Assembly (NCBI GenBank): GCA_963696075.1
Contig: CAVOJD010000006.1
Span: forward strand, 496,001-560,000
Origin: CAJQQK01 sp963696075
GTDB taxonomy: Bacteria; Pseudomonadota; Alphaproteobacteria; Rhizobiales; Hyphomicrobiaceae
Direction: 5' to 3'
Length of the DNA: 64,000 bases
Below the pieces are notes generated by a model, which was not told the origin of the DNA, made no database searches, and saw only the letters and a list, made by a program, of their open reading frames with translations. The first letter of the stretch is position 1; each line of letters opens with the position of its first letter. Positions 35,725 to 45,306 of this stretch are shown here, piece after piece. The translations under genes were made by a program, and so were the position numbers.

Positions 35725-37350
35725 ATGGGCACGACGTCACACGCTAGTGATGCACACGACCACGACCACAAGCCGGGGTTTGTGGCGCGGTGGCTGTTCT
35801 CGACAAACCACAAAGACATCGGGACGCTCTATCTGATCTTCGCGATGGTCGCGGGGGTCGTTGGTGGTTTCCTCTCGGTCATGATGCGCCTCGAGCTGCA
35901 TGAGCCGGGGCTGCAGTACTTCTCCAACGAACATGCCTACAACGTGTACGTGACCGGCCACGGTCTGATCATGGTCTTCTTCATGGTCATGCCGGCGATG
36001 ATCGGCGGTTTCGGCAACTGGCTGGTGCCGCTGATGATCGGCGCGCCGGACATGGCCTTCCCGCGCATGAACAACATCTCGTTCTGGCTCTTGCCCGTCG
36101 CGTTGACGCTGCTCGTCATCTCGATGTTCGTCGAAGGCCCGCCGGGTAACACCGGCGTCGGAACCGGCTGGATCGTCTTGGCGCCGTTGTCGACAAACGC
36201 CGGCCACCCGGGCCCCGCCGTCGACTTCGGTATCCTGGCGCTTCACATCGCCGGCGCCTCCTCGATCTTGGGCGCGATCAACTTCATCACCACCATCTTC
36301 AACATGCGCGCACCCGGCATGACGCTGCACAAGATGCCGCTGTTCGTTTGGTCGGTTCTGATCACCGCGTTCCTGCTTCTCCTCTCGCTGCCCGTTCTGG
36401 CCGGCGCCATCACGATGCTTCTGACGGACCGTAACTTCGGCACCACGTTCTTCGAAGCCTCAGGCGGCGGTGATCCGATCCTCTACCAGCACCTTTTCTG
36501 GTTCTTCGGTCACCCCGAAGTCTACATCCTGATCCTGCCAGGCTTCGGCATGATCTCCCACATCGTCGCGACATTCTCGAGGAAGCCGGTGTTCGGTTAT
36601 CTCGGCATGGCCTATGCCATGGTCGCGATCGGCGTGGTCGGCTTCGTTGTGTGGGCGCACCACATGTACACCGCCGGCATCTCCGTCGAGACGCAGGCCT
36701 ACTTCGTCTTCGCGACGATGGTCATCGCGGTGCCGACGGGTGTGAAGATCTTCTCGTGGATCGCGACCATGTGGGGCGGCTCAATCTCGTTCCGCACGCC
36801 GATGATCTGGGCGCTGGGCTTCATCTTCCTGTTCACCGTCGGCGGTGTGACGGGTGTGATGCTCGCCAACGCTGGTGCGGACCGCACGCTCCACAACACC
36901 TACTACGTTGTCGCCCACTTCCACTACGTGCTCTCGCTCGGCGCCGTGTTCGCAATCTTCGCGGGCTGGTACTACTGGTTCCCGAAATTCACCGGCTACG
37001 AGTATTCCGAGTTCTTCGGCAACCTCCACTTCGCCGTGACCTTCGTTGGCGCAAACATCCTGTTCTTCCCGCAGCACTTCCTCGGGAACGCCGGCATGCC
37101 GCGTCACTACGCTGACTATCCGGAAGCGTTCGCCTACTGGAACGCGGTCTCGTCGTGGGGCTCTTACATCACGGCTCTCGGCACGCTGATCTTCTTCGTC
37201 GGTGTCGCCTACTCGTTCATGCGCGCCCGCAAGGCGGCGGGTAACCCCTGGGGCCCGTCGGCCGATACGCTGGAGTGGACCTTGTCGTCGCCGCCGCGCT
37301 TCCACGAGTTCGACAAGCTGCCGGTCATCAAGCCGACCGCGCATCACTGA
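35725..37350 (+). CDS. coxA: Cytochrome c oxidase subunit I (aa3 type)
   Basis: CoxA holds heme a, heme a3 and CuB. The 541 residues have 12 helices, the low-spin heme His region GHGLIMVFFMVMPAMIGGFG, the CuB/Tyr site FGHPEVYILILPGFG, WAHHMYTAG, and the heme ligands in VVAHFHYVLSLG. It lies 56 nt after coxB. A hairpin follows before ctaB. Confidence 0.98.
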   Translation: MGTTSHASDAHDHDHKPGFVARWLFSTNHKDIGTLYLIFAMVAGVVGGFLSVMMRLELHEPGLQYFSNEHAYNVYVTGHGLIMVFFMVMPAMIGGFGNWLVPLMIGAPDMAFPRMNNISFWLLPVALTLLVISMFVEGPPGNTGVGTGWIVLAPLSTNAGHPGPAVDFGILALHIAGASSILGAINFITTIFNMRAPGMTLHKMPLFVWSVLITAFLLLLSLPVLAGAITMLLTDRNFGTTFFEASGGGDPILYQHLFWFFGHPEVYILILPGFGMISHIVATFSRKPVFGYLGMAYAMVAIGVVGFVVWAHHMYTAGISVETQAYFVFATMVIAVPTGVKIFSWIATMWGGSISFRTPMIWALGFIFLFTVGGVTGVMLANAGADRTLHNTYYVVAHFHYVLSLGAVFAIFAGWYYWFPKFTGYEYSEFFGNLHFAVTFVGANILFFPQHFLGNAGMPRHYADYPEAFAYWNAVSSWGSYITALGTLIFFVGVAYSFMRARKAAGNPWGPSADTLEWTLSSPPRFHEFDKLPVIKPTAHH

Positions 37351-37361
37351 TCTGGACGACC

Positions 37362-37392
37362 TCGGCCACGCCTCACATTGGGGCGTGGCCGA
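37362..37392 (+). other. Intercistronic hairpin between coxA and ctaB
   Basis: There is a perfect 11-bp stem (37362-37372 with 37382-37392) with a 9-nt loop just after the coxA stop and no T-run. It is more likely an mRNA stability or attenuation element than a full terminator, because the assembly genes continue downstream in the same direction. Confidence 0.7.
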
Positions 37393-37535
37393 TGACAAGA
37401 CGACCAAGTCGGGCGCATCGAATTCCCTGAGGATTGTGCGCCCGTCTCTGCAGCCCGCCCGATCCGGGCATTGGTTTATGAACTGTGTTGTTGGGTCCGC
37501 GATAACGCGGGTTTCGTAACGAAGAGAGAGACGAG

Positions 37536-38492
37536 ATGAGCGACGCCGGCTTCGATGCCACCCTCGCCAATGACGGCAAGCCGCTGAGCGTAGGCGGTGA
37601 GGTGCGTGACTTCGTGGCGCTGTTGAAGCCCCGCGTCATGTCGCTCGTTATCTTTACCGCGCTCGTCGGCATGGTCGCAGCACCCGGCGGACTGCACCCT
37701 CTGATCGGTGCCGTCGCTCTGCTGTGTATCGCCGTTGGCGCAGGCGCCTCAGGCGCCCTTAACATGTGGTTCGATGCCGACATTGATGCGCGGATGGCAC
37801 GCACCGCCGCCCGCCCCATTCCGCGCGGCTCCGTGACGCCGGACGAGGCACTCGCCTTCGGCACCGTCCTCTCGGTGATCTCCGTCACCTGCCTTGGCCT
37901 GTTCGTCAACTGGGTCGCAGCCGCCCTACTGGCCTTCACGATCGGTTTCTACCTGTTCATCTACACGATCTGGCTCAAGCGCCGCACGCCGCAGAATATC
38001 GTCATCGGCGGTGCCGCCGGCGCCTTCCCTCCGATGGTCGGCTGGGCCGCCGTCACCGGTACGATCAGCCTTGAAAGTCTCGTTCTCTTCGCGATCATCT
38101 TCATGTGGACGCCGCCTCATTTCTGGGCGCTCGCGCTCTATCGCGCCCGCGACTATGAGCGCGTCGGCGTACCGATGCTGCCGGTCGTGGCCGGTGCCGC
38201 CGAGACCCGCCGCCAGATCCTGATCTATTCCGTCCTCCTCGCCGTCACCGCCGTCGTGCCCTGGTTCATCGGCCTTGGGGGTTGGGCCTATCTCGCCGCC
38301 TCCGTCGCGATGGGCGCGCGCTTCATCTGGCTCGCCGTTCTCGTCCACCGTGACGGCCCGGCCGAAGGCCGCGAATCCGACCAGCGCGCGAAAGACCTCT
38401 TCGTCTTCTCGATCTACTACTTGTTCGCCCTGTTCGCCGTGCTCCTCTTCGAACACACCGCTGCCCGCATTGCCGCCGGTTGGTTCCCATGA
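37536..38492 (+). CDS. ctaB: Protoheme IX farnesyltransferase (heme O synthase)
   Basis: CtaB adds a farnesyl group to heme b to make heme o, the precursor of heme a. The 318-residue UbiA-family membrane enzyme has the prenyl-diphosphate Asp motif NMWFDADIDARMART, YTIWLKRRTPQNIVIGG, and MWTPPHFWALAL. It belongs to the oxidase operon and overlaps the next gene by 4 nt. Confidence 0.97.
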   Translation: MSDAGFDATLANDGKPLSVGGEVRDFVALLKPRVMSLVIFTALVGMVAAPGGLHPLIGAVALLCIAVGAGASGALNMWFDADIDARMARTAARPIPRGSVTPDEALAFGTVLSVISVTCLGLFVNWVAAALLAFTIGFYLFIYTIWLKRRTPQNIVIGGAAGAFPPMVGWAAVTGTISLESLVLFAIIFMWTPPHFWALALYRARDYERVGVPMLPVVAGAAETRRQILIYSVLLAVTAVVPWFIGLGGWAYLAASVAMGARFIWLAVLVHRDGPAEGRESDQRAKDLFVFSIYYLFALFAVLLFEHTAARIAAGWFP

Positions 38493-38689
38493 GTGAGCGC
38501 CAACTGGATAGATCGAAGGCTGATGCCGAAAAGAACGCCTTGAGCGAAGCCGCGATGGTTGAGCGTCAGGCCCGCCAGCGCAAGCGCTCGATTGCCATCG
38601 GCCTCAGTCTGCTCTTTCTGGCGTTGCTCTTTTATGTCGTCACGCTGGTGAAATTCGGCAGCGCCGTCACCGAGAAAGCCGGATCATAA
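38489..38689 (+). CDS. CoxF-like small oxidase-assembly membrane protein
   Basis: This 66-residue protein has a charged N-terminus and one transmembrane helix (IGLSLLFLALLFYVVTLVKFG). Position and form match the CoxF gene found between ctaB and ctaG in alphaproteobacteria. The start overlaps the ctaB stop (ATGA). The exact role in oxidase biogenesis is not settled. Confidence 0.85.
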   Translation: MSERQLDRSKADAEKNALSEAAMVERQARQRKRSIAIGLSLLFLALLFYVVTLVKFGSAVTEKAGS

Positions 38690-38708
38690 GGGACACCCGA
38701 CCGAGATC

Positions 38709-39348
38709 ATGACCGACCACCTCGAAGATACTCAGGCGAACCACGCCACAAAGGGATCGGGTACGCCAAAGCCCAGTGGCGGCAATGGCCGTGTCGCCGT
38801 GTTCGCAGCATCCATCGCGGTCGTCATGCTGGGCATGTCCTACGCCGCTGTTCCGCTCTACCAGATGTTCTGCCAGGTGACCGGCTTTGCCGGCACGACG
38901 CAGCGTGCCGAGAAGGCGCCGGACAAGAGCCAGATCTTGGACCGGCGCGTGATCGTTCGCTTCGACGCAAACGTCTCCTCGAAACTCTCCTGGAAGATCA
39001 AGCCGGTCGAGGAGACCGCCAACGTAAAGTACGGCGAAAACCATCTCACCTTCTATACGCGCGACGAATACCAGCGATCAGCCGGTAACCGGAACGGCGA
39101 GCTTCAACGTCGCCCCGGATGCAGCCGGCGCTTACTTCAACAAGATCGAGTGTTTCTGCTTCACCGAGCAAACACTGGGGCCCGGCGAGACCGTTGAAAT
39201 GCCGGTCAGCTTTTTCGTCGATCCCGAAATGGTGAAGGATCTCTCGGCAAGCTCGATCTCGCAGATTACGCTTTCCTATACGTTCTATCCCGTGAAGAGC
39301 GAAAAGAGCGCCGCCGCAGTGGGTATCAAGCAGAGTAAGGCGAACTGA
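38709..39348 (+). pseudogene. ctaG: Cytochrome oxidase copper chaperone CtaG (Cox11), frameshifted as given
   Basis: CtaG delivers copper to CuB of CoxA. The first 118 codons encode the helix, SYAAVPLYQMFCQVTGFAGTTQ and LDRRVIVRFDANV. After YTR the frame breaks down and stops at 39197. Skipping one base at about 39063 (within cgcgcgacg) restores TNTSDQPVTGTASFNV, the copper-binding ECFCF motif, PVSFFVDPEMVKD and ITLSYTFYPV, ending at TGA 39346-39348. The restored product is 212 residues, the family norm. Loss of the Cys motif would abolish function, so a sequence error is plausible in this otherwise intact operon. Confidence 0.92.
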
Positions 39349-39447
39349 CGAAGAATAACGGCATCACCGCGACAAGCCGGTGATGTTTGACAAGATCCCG
39401 GACCTCTCGGGGCCGGCAAGGATTAAAGGGACGAGGAGCACCGCACC

Positions 39448-40368
39448 ATGGCAGCAGATGGCCACCAAGTTGAACACGACTATCATCTGGTCAATCCGAG
39501 CCCATGGCCAATCGTCGCCTCCGCATTCGCGTTGGTCATGGCGATCGGCGCGATCGTATTCATGCGATCATTGGGTGGTGGCGAAGGCTTGTTCGGCCTT
39601 CAGGGGCCGACGATGTTTTATATCGGCCTCGCCGGCGTCGTAGCGGTCACTTTCATGTGGTGGCGGGACTGCATCCGCGAAGCCCATGGCGGCGACCATT
39701 CCCCGGTCGTCCAGCTTCACCTGCGCTACGGCATGCTCTTCTTCATCGCCTCCGAGGTGATGTTCTTTGTTGCCTGGTTCTGGGCCTATTTCGATGTCGC
39801 CCTCTTCCCATCCGGCCTCGCAGATCTTCCGATCTACGGGCCCGATGGCACGGTCGTCGGCAAGGGTGTAGAGCCTCTGGGCATGGTGCAGCGCAATGAA
39901 GTCATTGGTGGACAGTGGCCACCGGTGCCGGCTGAAGGCTTCCAGAAAACGTTTGATCCTTGGACGTTGCCTCTGGTCAACACGCTGATCCTCCTGCTCT
40001 CAGGGACAACGGTGACGTGGGCGCACCATGCCCTCCTCCACAACAACCGCTCCGGCTTGATCTGGGGCCTTGCGATAACAGTGGTCCTGGGTGTCCTGTT
40101 CAGCGTCTGCCAGGCGTACGAATACACCCACGCAGCCTTCAATTTCTCCGGCCACATCTACGGCTCGACCTTCTACATGGCGACCGGTTTCCATGGCTTC
40201 CATGTGATCGTCGGCACGATCTTCCTGTTCGTGTGCCTCTTGCGCGCGATCGCCGGCCACTTCACGCCGGAGCAGCACTTCGGCTTCGAAGCCGCCGCCT
40301 GGTACTGGCACTTCGTCGACGTCGTCTGGCTGTTCCTGTTCATGGCGATCTACGTTTGGGGCGCCTAG
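39448..40368 (+). CDS. coxC: Cytochrome c oxidase subunit III
   Basis: The 306-residue subunit has seven helices with family landmarks HDYHLVNPSPWPI, FFIASEVMFFVAWFWAYF, EYTHAAF, and YWHFVDVVWLFLF at the end. It stabilises subunit I and lines the oxygen entry path. It is preceded by ctaG (99 nt) and followed by a strong hairpin terminator. Confidence 0.97.
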   Translation: MAADGHQVEHDYHLVNPSPWPIVASAFALVMAIGAIVFMRSLGGGEGLFGLQGPTMFYIGLAGVVAVTFMWWRDCIREAHGGDHSPVVQLHLRYGMLFFIASEVMFFVAWFWAYFDVALFPSGLADLPIYGPDGTVVGKGVEPLGMVQRNEVIGGQWPPVPAEGFQKTFDPWTLPLVNTLILLLSGTTVTWAHHALLHNNRSGLIWGLAITVVLGVLFSVCQAYEYTHAAFNFSGHIYGSTFYMATGFHGFHVIVGTIFLFVCLLRAIAGHFTPEQHFGFEAAAWYWHFVDVVWLFLFMAIYVWGA

Positions 40369-40406
40369 AAGCGTCCGGAAAACCTGTTTGCCTTCGAAGG
40401 CAGAGG

Positions 40407-40440
40407 GAAGGCCGGCGCACTGCGCCGGCCTTCTTCCTTT
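40407..40440 (+). terminator. Terminator after coxC
   Basis: A GC-rich stem of at least 11 bp (40407-40417 with 40423-40433) closes a short loop and is followed by ttcttccttt. DUF983 and surf1 continue 50 nt further on, so termination may be partial. Confidence 0.8.
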
Positions 40441-40488
40441 TGGCCCAATCATTGCCGTGAGCTCGGCGCGAAAGTCAGGATCAGCTCG

Positions 40489-40860
40489 ATGCGTGAACCC
40501 GCCGTCTCACCATTCACTGCCGGTCTCACCTGCCGCTGCCCACGTTGCGCAAAAGGCCCGCTCTATCGCCAGATGTTCGATCTGGCCCTGCGCGAGAAGT
40601 GCGAGAACTGCGGCCTCTCCTATGCCTTCATCGACACCGGTGACGGCCCCGCCGTGTTCGTGATTATGGTGTTGGGCTTCATCATGCTGGGCGCGGCACT
40701 CATCCTTGAGTTCTCCGTCCATCCCCCGATTTGGGTCCACGCCCTTCTGTGGGTGCCCGCCACCTTGATCCTCGCCCTCGGCCTCTTGCGCCCGCTCAAG
40801 GCCTTGTTGATCGCACTTCAGTTCCACAACAAGGCAGCCCAGGGCCAACGCGAAGACTGA
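40489..40860 (+). CDS. DUF983 family membrane protein
   Basis: The 123-residue protein has two CxxC pairs (CRCPRC and CENCG) that could bind zinc, then two transmembrane helices (VFVIMVLGFIMLGAALILEF and ALLWVPATLILALGLLRPL). This is the DUF983 pattern, typically found in alphaproteobacterial cox operons between coxC and surf1. The function is unknown but presumably linked to oxidase biogenesis. Confidence 0.9.
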   Translation: MREPAVSPFTAGLTCRCPRCAKGPLYRQMFDLALREKCENCGLSYAFIDTGDGPAVFVIMVLGFIMLGAALILEFSVHPPIWVHALLWVPATLILALGLLRPLKALLIALQFHNKAAQGQRED

Positions 40861-40890
40861 ACCACGCGCCACGCTGAGGAAACCCACGCC

Positions 40891-41646
40891 ATGTTTCAGC
40901 GTCTCCGAGAAGCCCGCCTCCTGTGGTCGACGCTGGCCACGATCATCGCCTTTGCCATTCTGCTTGCTCTGGGGGCATGGCAATGGCAGCGCATGCAATG
41001 GAAGGCGGGCCTGCTGCGCGAACTCGAACACGCACGCACCACCGCGCCGGTGTTCCTTGCCGAGCTGCTCACCGAACATACCGCCGGCGGCGAACTGCAA
41101 CGCGACAAGCTCCGCTACCGCCAGGTCCGGATCCAGACGGTCGGACCGTCACTGGCGGACCTCTTTGTCTGGGACCCGCAACGCGATGGCCCGGCCTGGA
41201 GCGTGGTGCAAACGCGGCGCCTGGCGGAACCGGTCGCGGGTTTTGACCATGTCCTCGTCATCGCGGGAACCGTGCCCGAAAAGGATCGCCCCAAGCTGGC
41301 CCGTGACGCAGGCGCTTCAGGTGCGCCGCTCGTCACCGGCCGCGTTCGCCTCGATGCACCAAACCCGTCCGCCCCGGCCCCGGTTCCGGCCCGCTCCGAG
41401 TGGTTCACCCGCGATTTCGACAAGATGACCGCCTCCCTCCGCCAGACGACGGGCGCCGAAGCCCGGTTTCTTCCCTTCTTTCTCGAGGCCACGGACAAGG
41501 TCGCCCCGCCGCTTCGCCAGAACAATCCGCGCATCACGCTGAACAACCGTCATTTCGAATACGCGCTCACCTGGTGGGGCTTGGCGGCAACTCTGATTGG
41601 CGTTTATGTCACATTCGTCGTCTCCCGCTTGCGGGGCACGCCGTGA
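40891..41646 (+). CDS. surf1: SURF1 family cytochrome oxidase assembly protein
   Basis: SURF1 helps insert heme a into CoxA. The 251-residue protein has an N-terminal helix (ATIIAFAILLALGAWQWQRMQWK) with the family W-Q-x-x-R pattern, a periplasmic domain, and a C-terminal helix (NNRHFEYALTWWGLAATLIGVYVTF), the classic SURF1 end. It is the last gene of the oxidase cluster. Confidence 0.95.
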   Translation: MFQRLREARLLWSTLATIIAFAILLALGAWQWQRMQWKAGLLRELEHARTTAPVFLAELLTEHTAGGELQRDKLRYRQVRIQTVGPSLADLFVWDPQRDGPAWSVVQTRRLAEPVAGFDHVLVIAGTVPEKDRPKLARDAGASGAPLVTGRVRLDAPNPSAPAPVPARSEWFTRDFDKMTASLRQTTGAEARFLPFFLEATDKVAPPLRQNNPRITLNNRHFEYALTWWGLAATLIGVYVTFVVSRLRGTP

Positions 41647-41912
41647 AGCCCGGCCTGCAACGGTGCATCCTGGGCGCGTCATGGAGAGAGGGAGCGCATG
41701 CAACTTATTGGTTGGCAGGGTCGCGTCGCCCCCCTGTGAAGAACCTCGACACAGGCGCGGCTTATGATCAAAACGTGTTATAGACCCACGCGAATAAGCA
41801 TCTTGGCGCAAGCTGATTTGGCGCGCGCCGCATGGGGCTTTGAGCTATTGTCCGCAACATCCAAGCTGGCCGTGTGATGGCGCGCGACGAACTGAATTGA
41901 CGAGGCTGGTCG

Positions 41913-43322
41913 TTGACCGAAACCCGCTATATCTCGACCCGCGGCGAAGCGCCGGTTCTAGGCTTCGAAGATGTCGTACTCGCCGGCCTCGCCCGCGACG
42001 GCGGCCTCTATGTGCCGGAAGTCTGGCCACGACTTGAACACGACGAAATTGCTGACTTCGCGGGCCGCCCCTTTCATGAAGTCGCCGCTGCCGTCATCGC
42101 CCCGTTCGCCGCTGGCGCCATAAGCCGCGACGAACTGGCAGCTTTGGCGCGCGAGGCCTACGCCGGTTTCGGCCACGCGGCCACGACCCCGCTCGTCCAG
42201 CTCGCCCCGGACCGCTTTGTCCTCGAACTGTTTCACGGTCCGACACTCGCCTTCAAAGATGTGGCGATGCAGTTTCTCTCGCGCCTGATGGAGCGTATCC
42301 TCGCCGCCCGCAGCGCACGCGCGACCATCGTCTGCGCGACCTCAGGCGACACCGGTGGCGCCGCCGTCGAGGCCTTTCGCGGCGCTGACAACATCGACAT
42401 CGTTGTCCTCTTCCCCGAAGGCCGCGTCTCCGACGTGCAGCGCCGCATGATGACGACGCCGGACGACGCCAACGTCCACGCGCTCGCCATCCGCGGCACG
42501 TTCGACGATTGCCAGGCCCTCGTCAAAGCCATGTTCAATGACCTCGCCTTTCGCGATCGCGTTGCGCTGTCCGGCGTCAATTCGATCAATTGGGCCCGTG
42601 TCGTGCCCCAGGTGAGCTATTATTTTGCCGCCGCCGCCGCGCTCGGCGCGCCGCACCGGCCTGTCTCGTTCACGGTGCCGACAGGAAACTTCGGCGACAT
42701 CTTCGCCGGCCACGTCGCCCGCCGCATGGGACTGCCGATCGCCAATTTGACGATTGCATCGAACGCCAACGATATCCTGCCGCGCACCGTCGATACCGGC
42801 GCCTACGAGAAGCACGCGGTGGTCGCCACCACATCGCCGTCGATGGACATCCAGATCTCCTCCAACTTTGAGCGCTACCTGTTCGAGGCAGCCGGCCGCG
42901 ACGCCGGTCAGGTCCGCGCCTGGATGGCCTCCTTGGCCCAATCGGGCCGTTTCGAGCTGGGGGCCACGGCGGAGTGCCTGCGCGCGGACTTTACCGCCGC
43001 CGCAGCCAGCGAGGCTGAGGTCAGCGCCGCAATCCGCACGACGCGCGCTGAGACGGGCTATCTCCTTGAGCCGCACACGGCTTGCGGCGTCGTTGCATCG
43101 CAAAAAACGGCTGGCGCGCGCCGCACGAACGTTCCCGACATCGTTCTGGCGACCGCCCATCCGGCCAAATTTCCCGAGGCGATGGCCGATATAACGGGCG
43201 AGCCGGCGCGCCTGCCCGCCCGCCTGGCTCACTTGATGGATGATGCCGAAAGGATGACGCATCTCGACAATGATCTTGCCGCGGTTCAGCGGTATATTCT
43301 CGAAAATACACGCCGGGCCTGA
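41913..43322 (+). CDS. thrC: Threonine synthase
   Basis: ThrC converts O-phosphohomoserine to threonine with PLP. The 469-residue protein starts TRYISTRGEAPVLGFEDVVLAGLARDGGLYVP in the family manner (read in two parts). The PLP lysine is in FKDVAMQF, with ATSGDTGGAAVEAF for cofactor phosphate. TTG at 41913 is the start, with GAGG about 7 nt upstream, and homology begins immediately. The homoserine kinase that makes its substrate (thrB) is 12 kb away. Confidence 0.96.
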   Translation: MTETRYISTRGEAPVLGFEDVVLAGLARDGGLYVPEVWPRLEHDEIADFAGRPFHEVAAAVIAPFAAGAISRDELAALAREAYAGFGHAATTPLVQLAPDRFVLELFHGPTLAFKDVAMQFLSRLMERILAARSARATIVCATSGDTGGAAVEAFRGADNIDIVVLFPEGRVSDVQRRMMTTPDDANVHALAIRGTFDDCQALVKAMFNDLAFRDRVALSGVNSINWARVVPQVSYYFAAAAALGAPHRPVSFTVPTGNFGDIFAGHVARRMGLPIANLTIASNANDILPRTVDTGAYEKHAVVATTSPSMDIQISSNFERYLFEAAGRDAGQVRAWMASLAQSGRFELGATAECLRADFTAAAASEAEVSAAIRTTRAETGYLLEPHTACGVVASQKTAGARRTNVPDIVLATAHPAKFPEAMADITGEPARLPARLAHLMDDAERMTHLDNDLAAVQRYILENTRRA

Positions 43323-43417
43323 CCCCGGAAGACAATCCTGCCCCGCCGGTTCAAGGCGGTGGGGCGAACGCACCCGGGCCGCGTCTCAGAGTGCTCAGGA
43401 GACCTGACAACCGCCGC

Positions 43418-44686
43418 ATGACCGCATTGATCACCAAACTGGACAACGGTCTCACCGTCGTCTCGCATCACATGCCGCATCTCAAAACGGTATCGGCCGG
43501 CGTATGGGTGGCATCTGGCTCCCGCCATGAGCGTGAGGCCGAGCACGGTATTTCCCATCTCCTGGAGCATATGGCCTTCAAGGGCACCGCCCGGCGCGAC
43601 GCCCGCGCCATCGCCGAGGAGATCGAGCAGGTCGGTGGCGACCTCAATGCCGCCACCAGCCTCGAGATGACCGCCTACTATGTGCGTGTCCTGGAGGGCG
43701 ATCACGGGCTGGCGCTTGATCTTCTGGCCGACATTCTCACGGAGCCAGCACTCGATCAGCTGGAACTCCAACGCGAGAAGGAAGTCGTGCTGCAGGAGAT
43801 TTCCGGCATCGAGGATGTGCCCGACGAAATCGCCTATGACCTGGTCCAGGAGGCCGCCTATCCGGACCAGAGTATCGGGCGCACCGTGATCGGCACGCGC
43901 GACACCGTGACGGCGTTCACCCGCGATGATCTTTTGGCCCTTTTACGCCGCCAATACGTGCCCTCGCGCATGGTCGTCGCGGCTGCCGGCGCCATCCACC
44001 ACGACGATCTCGTCCGCCACGCTCGCGACAAATTTGGGTCCCTTGATCCAGGGTTGGGGGAAGATGCCGCGCCGGCGCGCTTCGTTGGCGGCATTCGGGG
44101 ATCCAATCGCCAGTTTGCGCAAAGCCATCTTCTTTTCGGCTTCGACAGCCCAGCCTACGGCGACCCGCGCTTTCTAGCCTGCCAGGTTTTTTCGGGCATC
44201 TTGGGGGGAGGCATGTCATCGAGGCTGTTTCAGGAGGCCCGCGAGCGTCGCGGCCTGTGCTATTCGATTTATTCTGGCGCCTGGGGCCTGGCTGACGGCG
44301 GCATGTTCAATATTCACGCCGCCACCGGCACCGAGCAGTTGCCCGAGGTTCGCGACGTGATTATCGAGGAACTCCTGAAGGCGGCTGCCGATCACGTCAC
44401 CGATCGTGAGCTTGAGCGCGCCAAGGCGGGGCTCAAGGCGGGACTACTCATGAGCCTTGAAAGTTCATCGGCCCGCGCTGAACAAATGGCGCGCCAGATG
44501 ATAGGTTTTGGCCGGTTGATCGAGCCGGAAGAGTTGACGCAGCGCGTCGAAGCGGTCACGGCTGAGGAGGTACGTTCCTTTGCAGCCGGGCTCGCTACGG
44601 CCGGCAAGGCGGCCATCGCTGTCGTCGGCCCGGGTGGCGCATCAACCGCGTTTGCCGAGGAAACACACGCACGCCTCGCGGCCTGA
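43418..44686 (+). CDS. M16-family zinc peptidase (mitochondrial-processing-peptidase-like)
   Basis: The 422-residue protein has the inverted zinc motif HLLEHMAFKG near residue 49 and a downstream Glu in the EKEVVLQEI region, plus the C-terminal M16 domain (LGGGMSSRLFQEARERRGLCYSIYS). It is the PqqL/MPP-beta-like peptidase common next to thrC in Hyphomicrobiales. The substrates are unknown. I chose MTALITKLDNGL as the start; an ATG 27 nt upstream adds nine residues. It is 11 nt from the acetyltransferase gene. Confidence 0.93.
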   Translation: MTALITKLDNGLTVVSHHMPHLKTVSAGVWVASGSRHEREAEHGISHLLEHMAFKGTARRDARAIAEEIEQVGGDLNAATSLEMTAYYVRVLEGDHGLALDLLADILTEPALDQLELQREKEVVLQEISGIEDVPDEIAYDLVQEAAYPDQSIGRTVIGTRDTVTAFTRDDLLALLRRQYVPSRMVVAAAGAIHHDDLVRHARDKFGSLDPGLGEDAAPARFVGGIRGSNRQFAQSHLLFGFDSPAYGDPRFLACQVFSGILGGGMSSRLFQEARERRGLCYSIYSGAWGLADGGMFNIHAATGTEQLPEVRDVIIEELLKAAADHVTDRELERAKAGLKAGLLMSLESSSARAEQMARQMIGFGRLIEPEELTQRVEAVTAEEVRSFAAGLATAGKAAIAVVGPGGASTAFAEETHARLAA

Positions 44687-44697
44687 CGGAAGAGAGC

Positions 44698-45306
44698 ATG
44701 GCGTTTTTGAAGACAGGGTTTGCTCAGGAGACGACGCCGCTACTGCGCGGGCGTGGCCTTCTCTTGCGCCCGCCTTCCGCGTCCGACTACGCCGCCTGGG
44801 CCGAGTTGCGCGATTCAAGCCGTGACCACCTGATCCCTTGGGAACCGAAATGGTCGCGCGACGAACTGAGCCGCTGGTCCTTCCGCCGTCGCCTTCGCTA
44901 CTACCAGCGCGACCAGCGCGAAGACCTCGGCTACGCGTTTTTCATTTTTGACGCCACCACATCCAAATTGATGGGCGGCTTGACGCTATCGAACGTGCGC
45001 CGCGGCGTGACACAAGCCTGTGCGCTCGGCTATTGGCTGGGCGCGCCGCATGTCGGCCGCGGCCACATGCGCCGAGCCGTTTCGCTCGCTGCCGATTTCG
45101 CGTTCAGCGAATTGCGTCTGCACCGTCTTGAGGCTGCCTGCCTGCCCAACAACGAGCCATCGATCCGCGTCCTGCGCTGGAATGGGTTCCAGGAAGAAGG
45201 GCTCGCCCGCAGCTATCTGAAAATCAATGGGGAATGGCGAGATCACATTCTCTTCGCGCTATTGGCCGACGACTCGAGGCCCGGCGCCGGAGGATCGGCG
45301 CCATGA
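44698..45306 (+). CDS. GNAT acetyltransferase, RimJ-like
   Basis: The 202-residue protein has the GNAT layout: LRGRGLLLRPPSASDYAAW at the start, acetyl-CoA site around YWLGAPHVGRGHMRRAVSLA (in two parts), and LEAACLPNNEPSIRVLRWNGFQEEG at the end, as in RimJ/RimL ribosomal-protein N-acetyltransferases. Ribosomal-protein or other targets are possible. Its stop overlaps the start of the EAL-protein gene (ATGA). Confidence 0.9.
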   Translation: MAFLKTGFAQETTPLLRGRGLLLRPPSASDYAAWAELRDSSRDHLIPWEPKWSRDELSRWSFRRRLRYYQRDQREDLGYAFFIFDATTSKLMGGLTLSNVRRGVTQACALGYWLGAPHVGRGHMRRAVSLAADFAFSELRLHRLEAACLPNNEPSIRVLRWNGFQEEGLARSYLKINGEWRDHILFALLADDSRPGAGGSAP

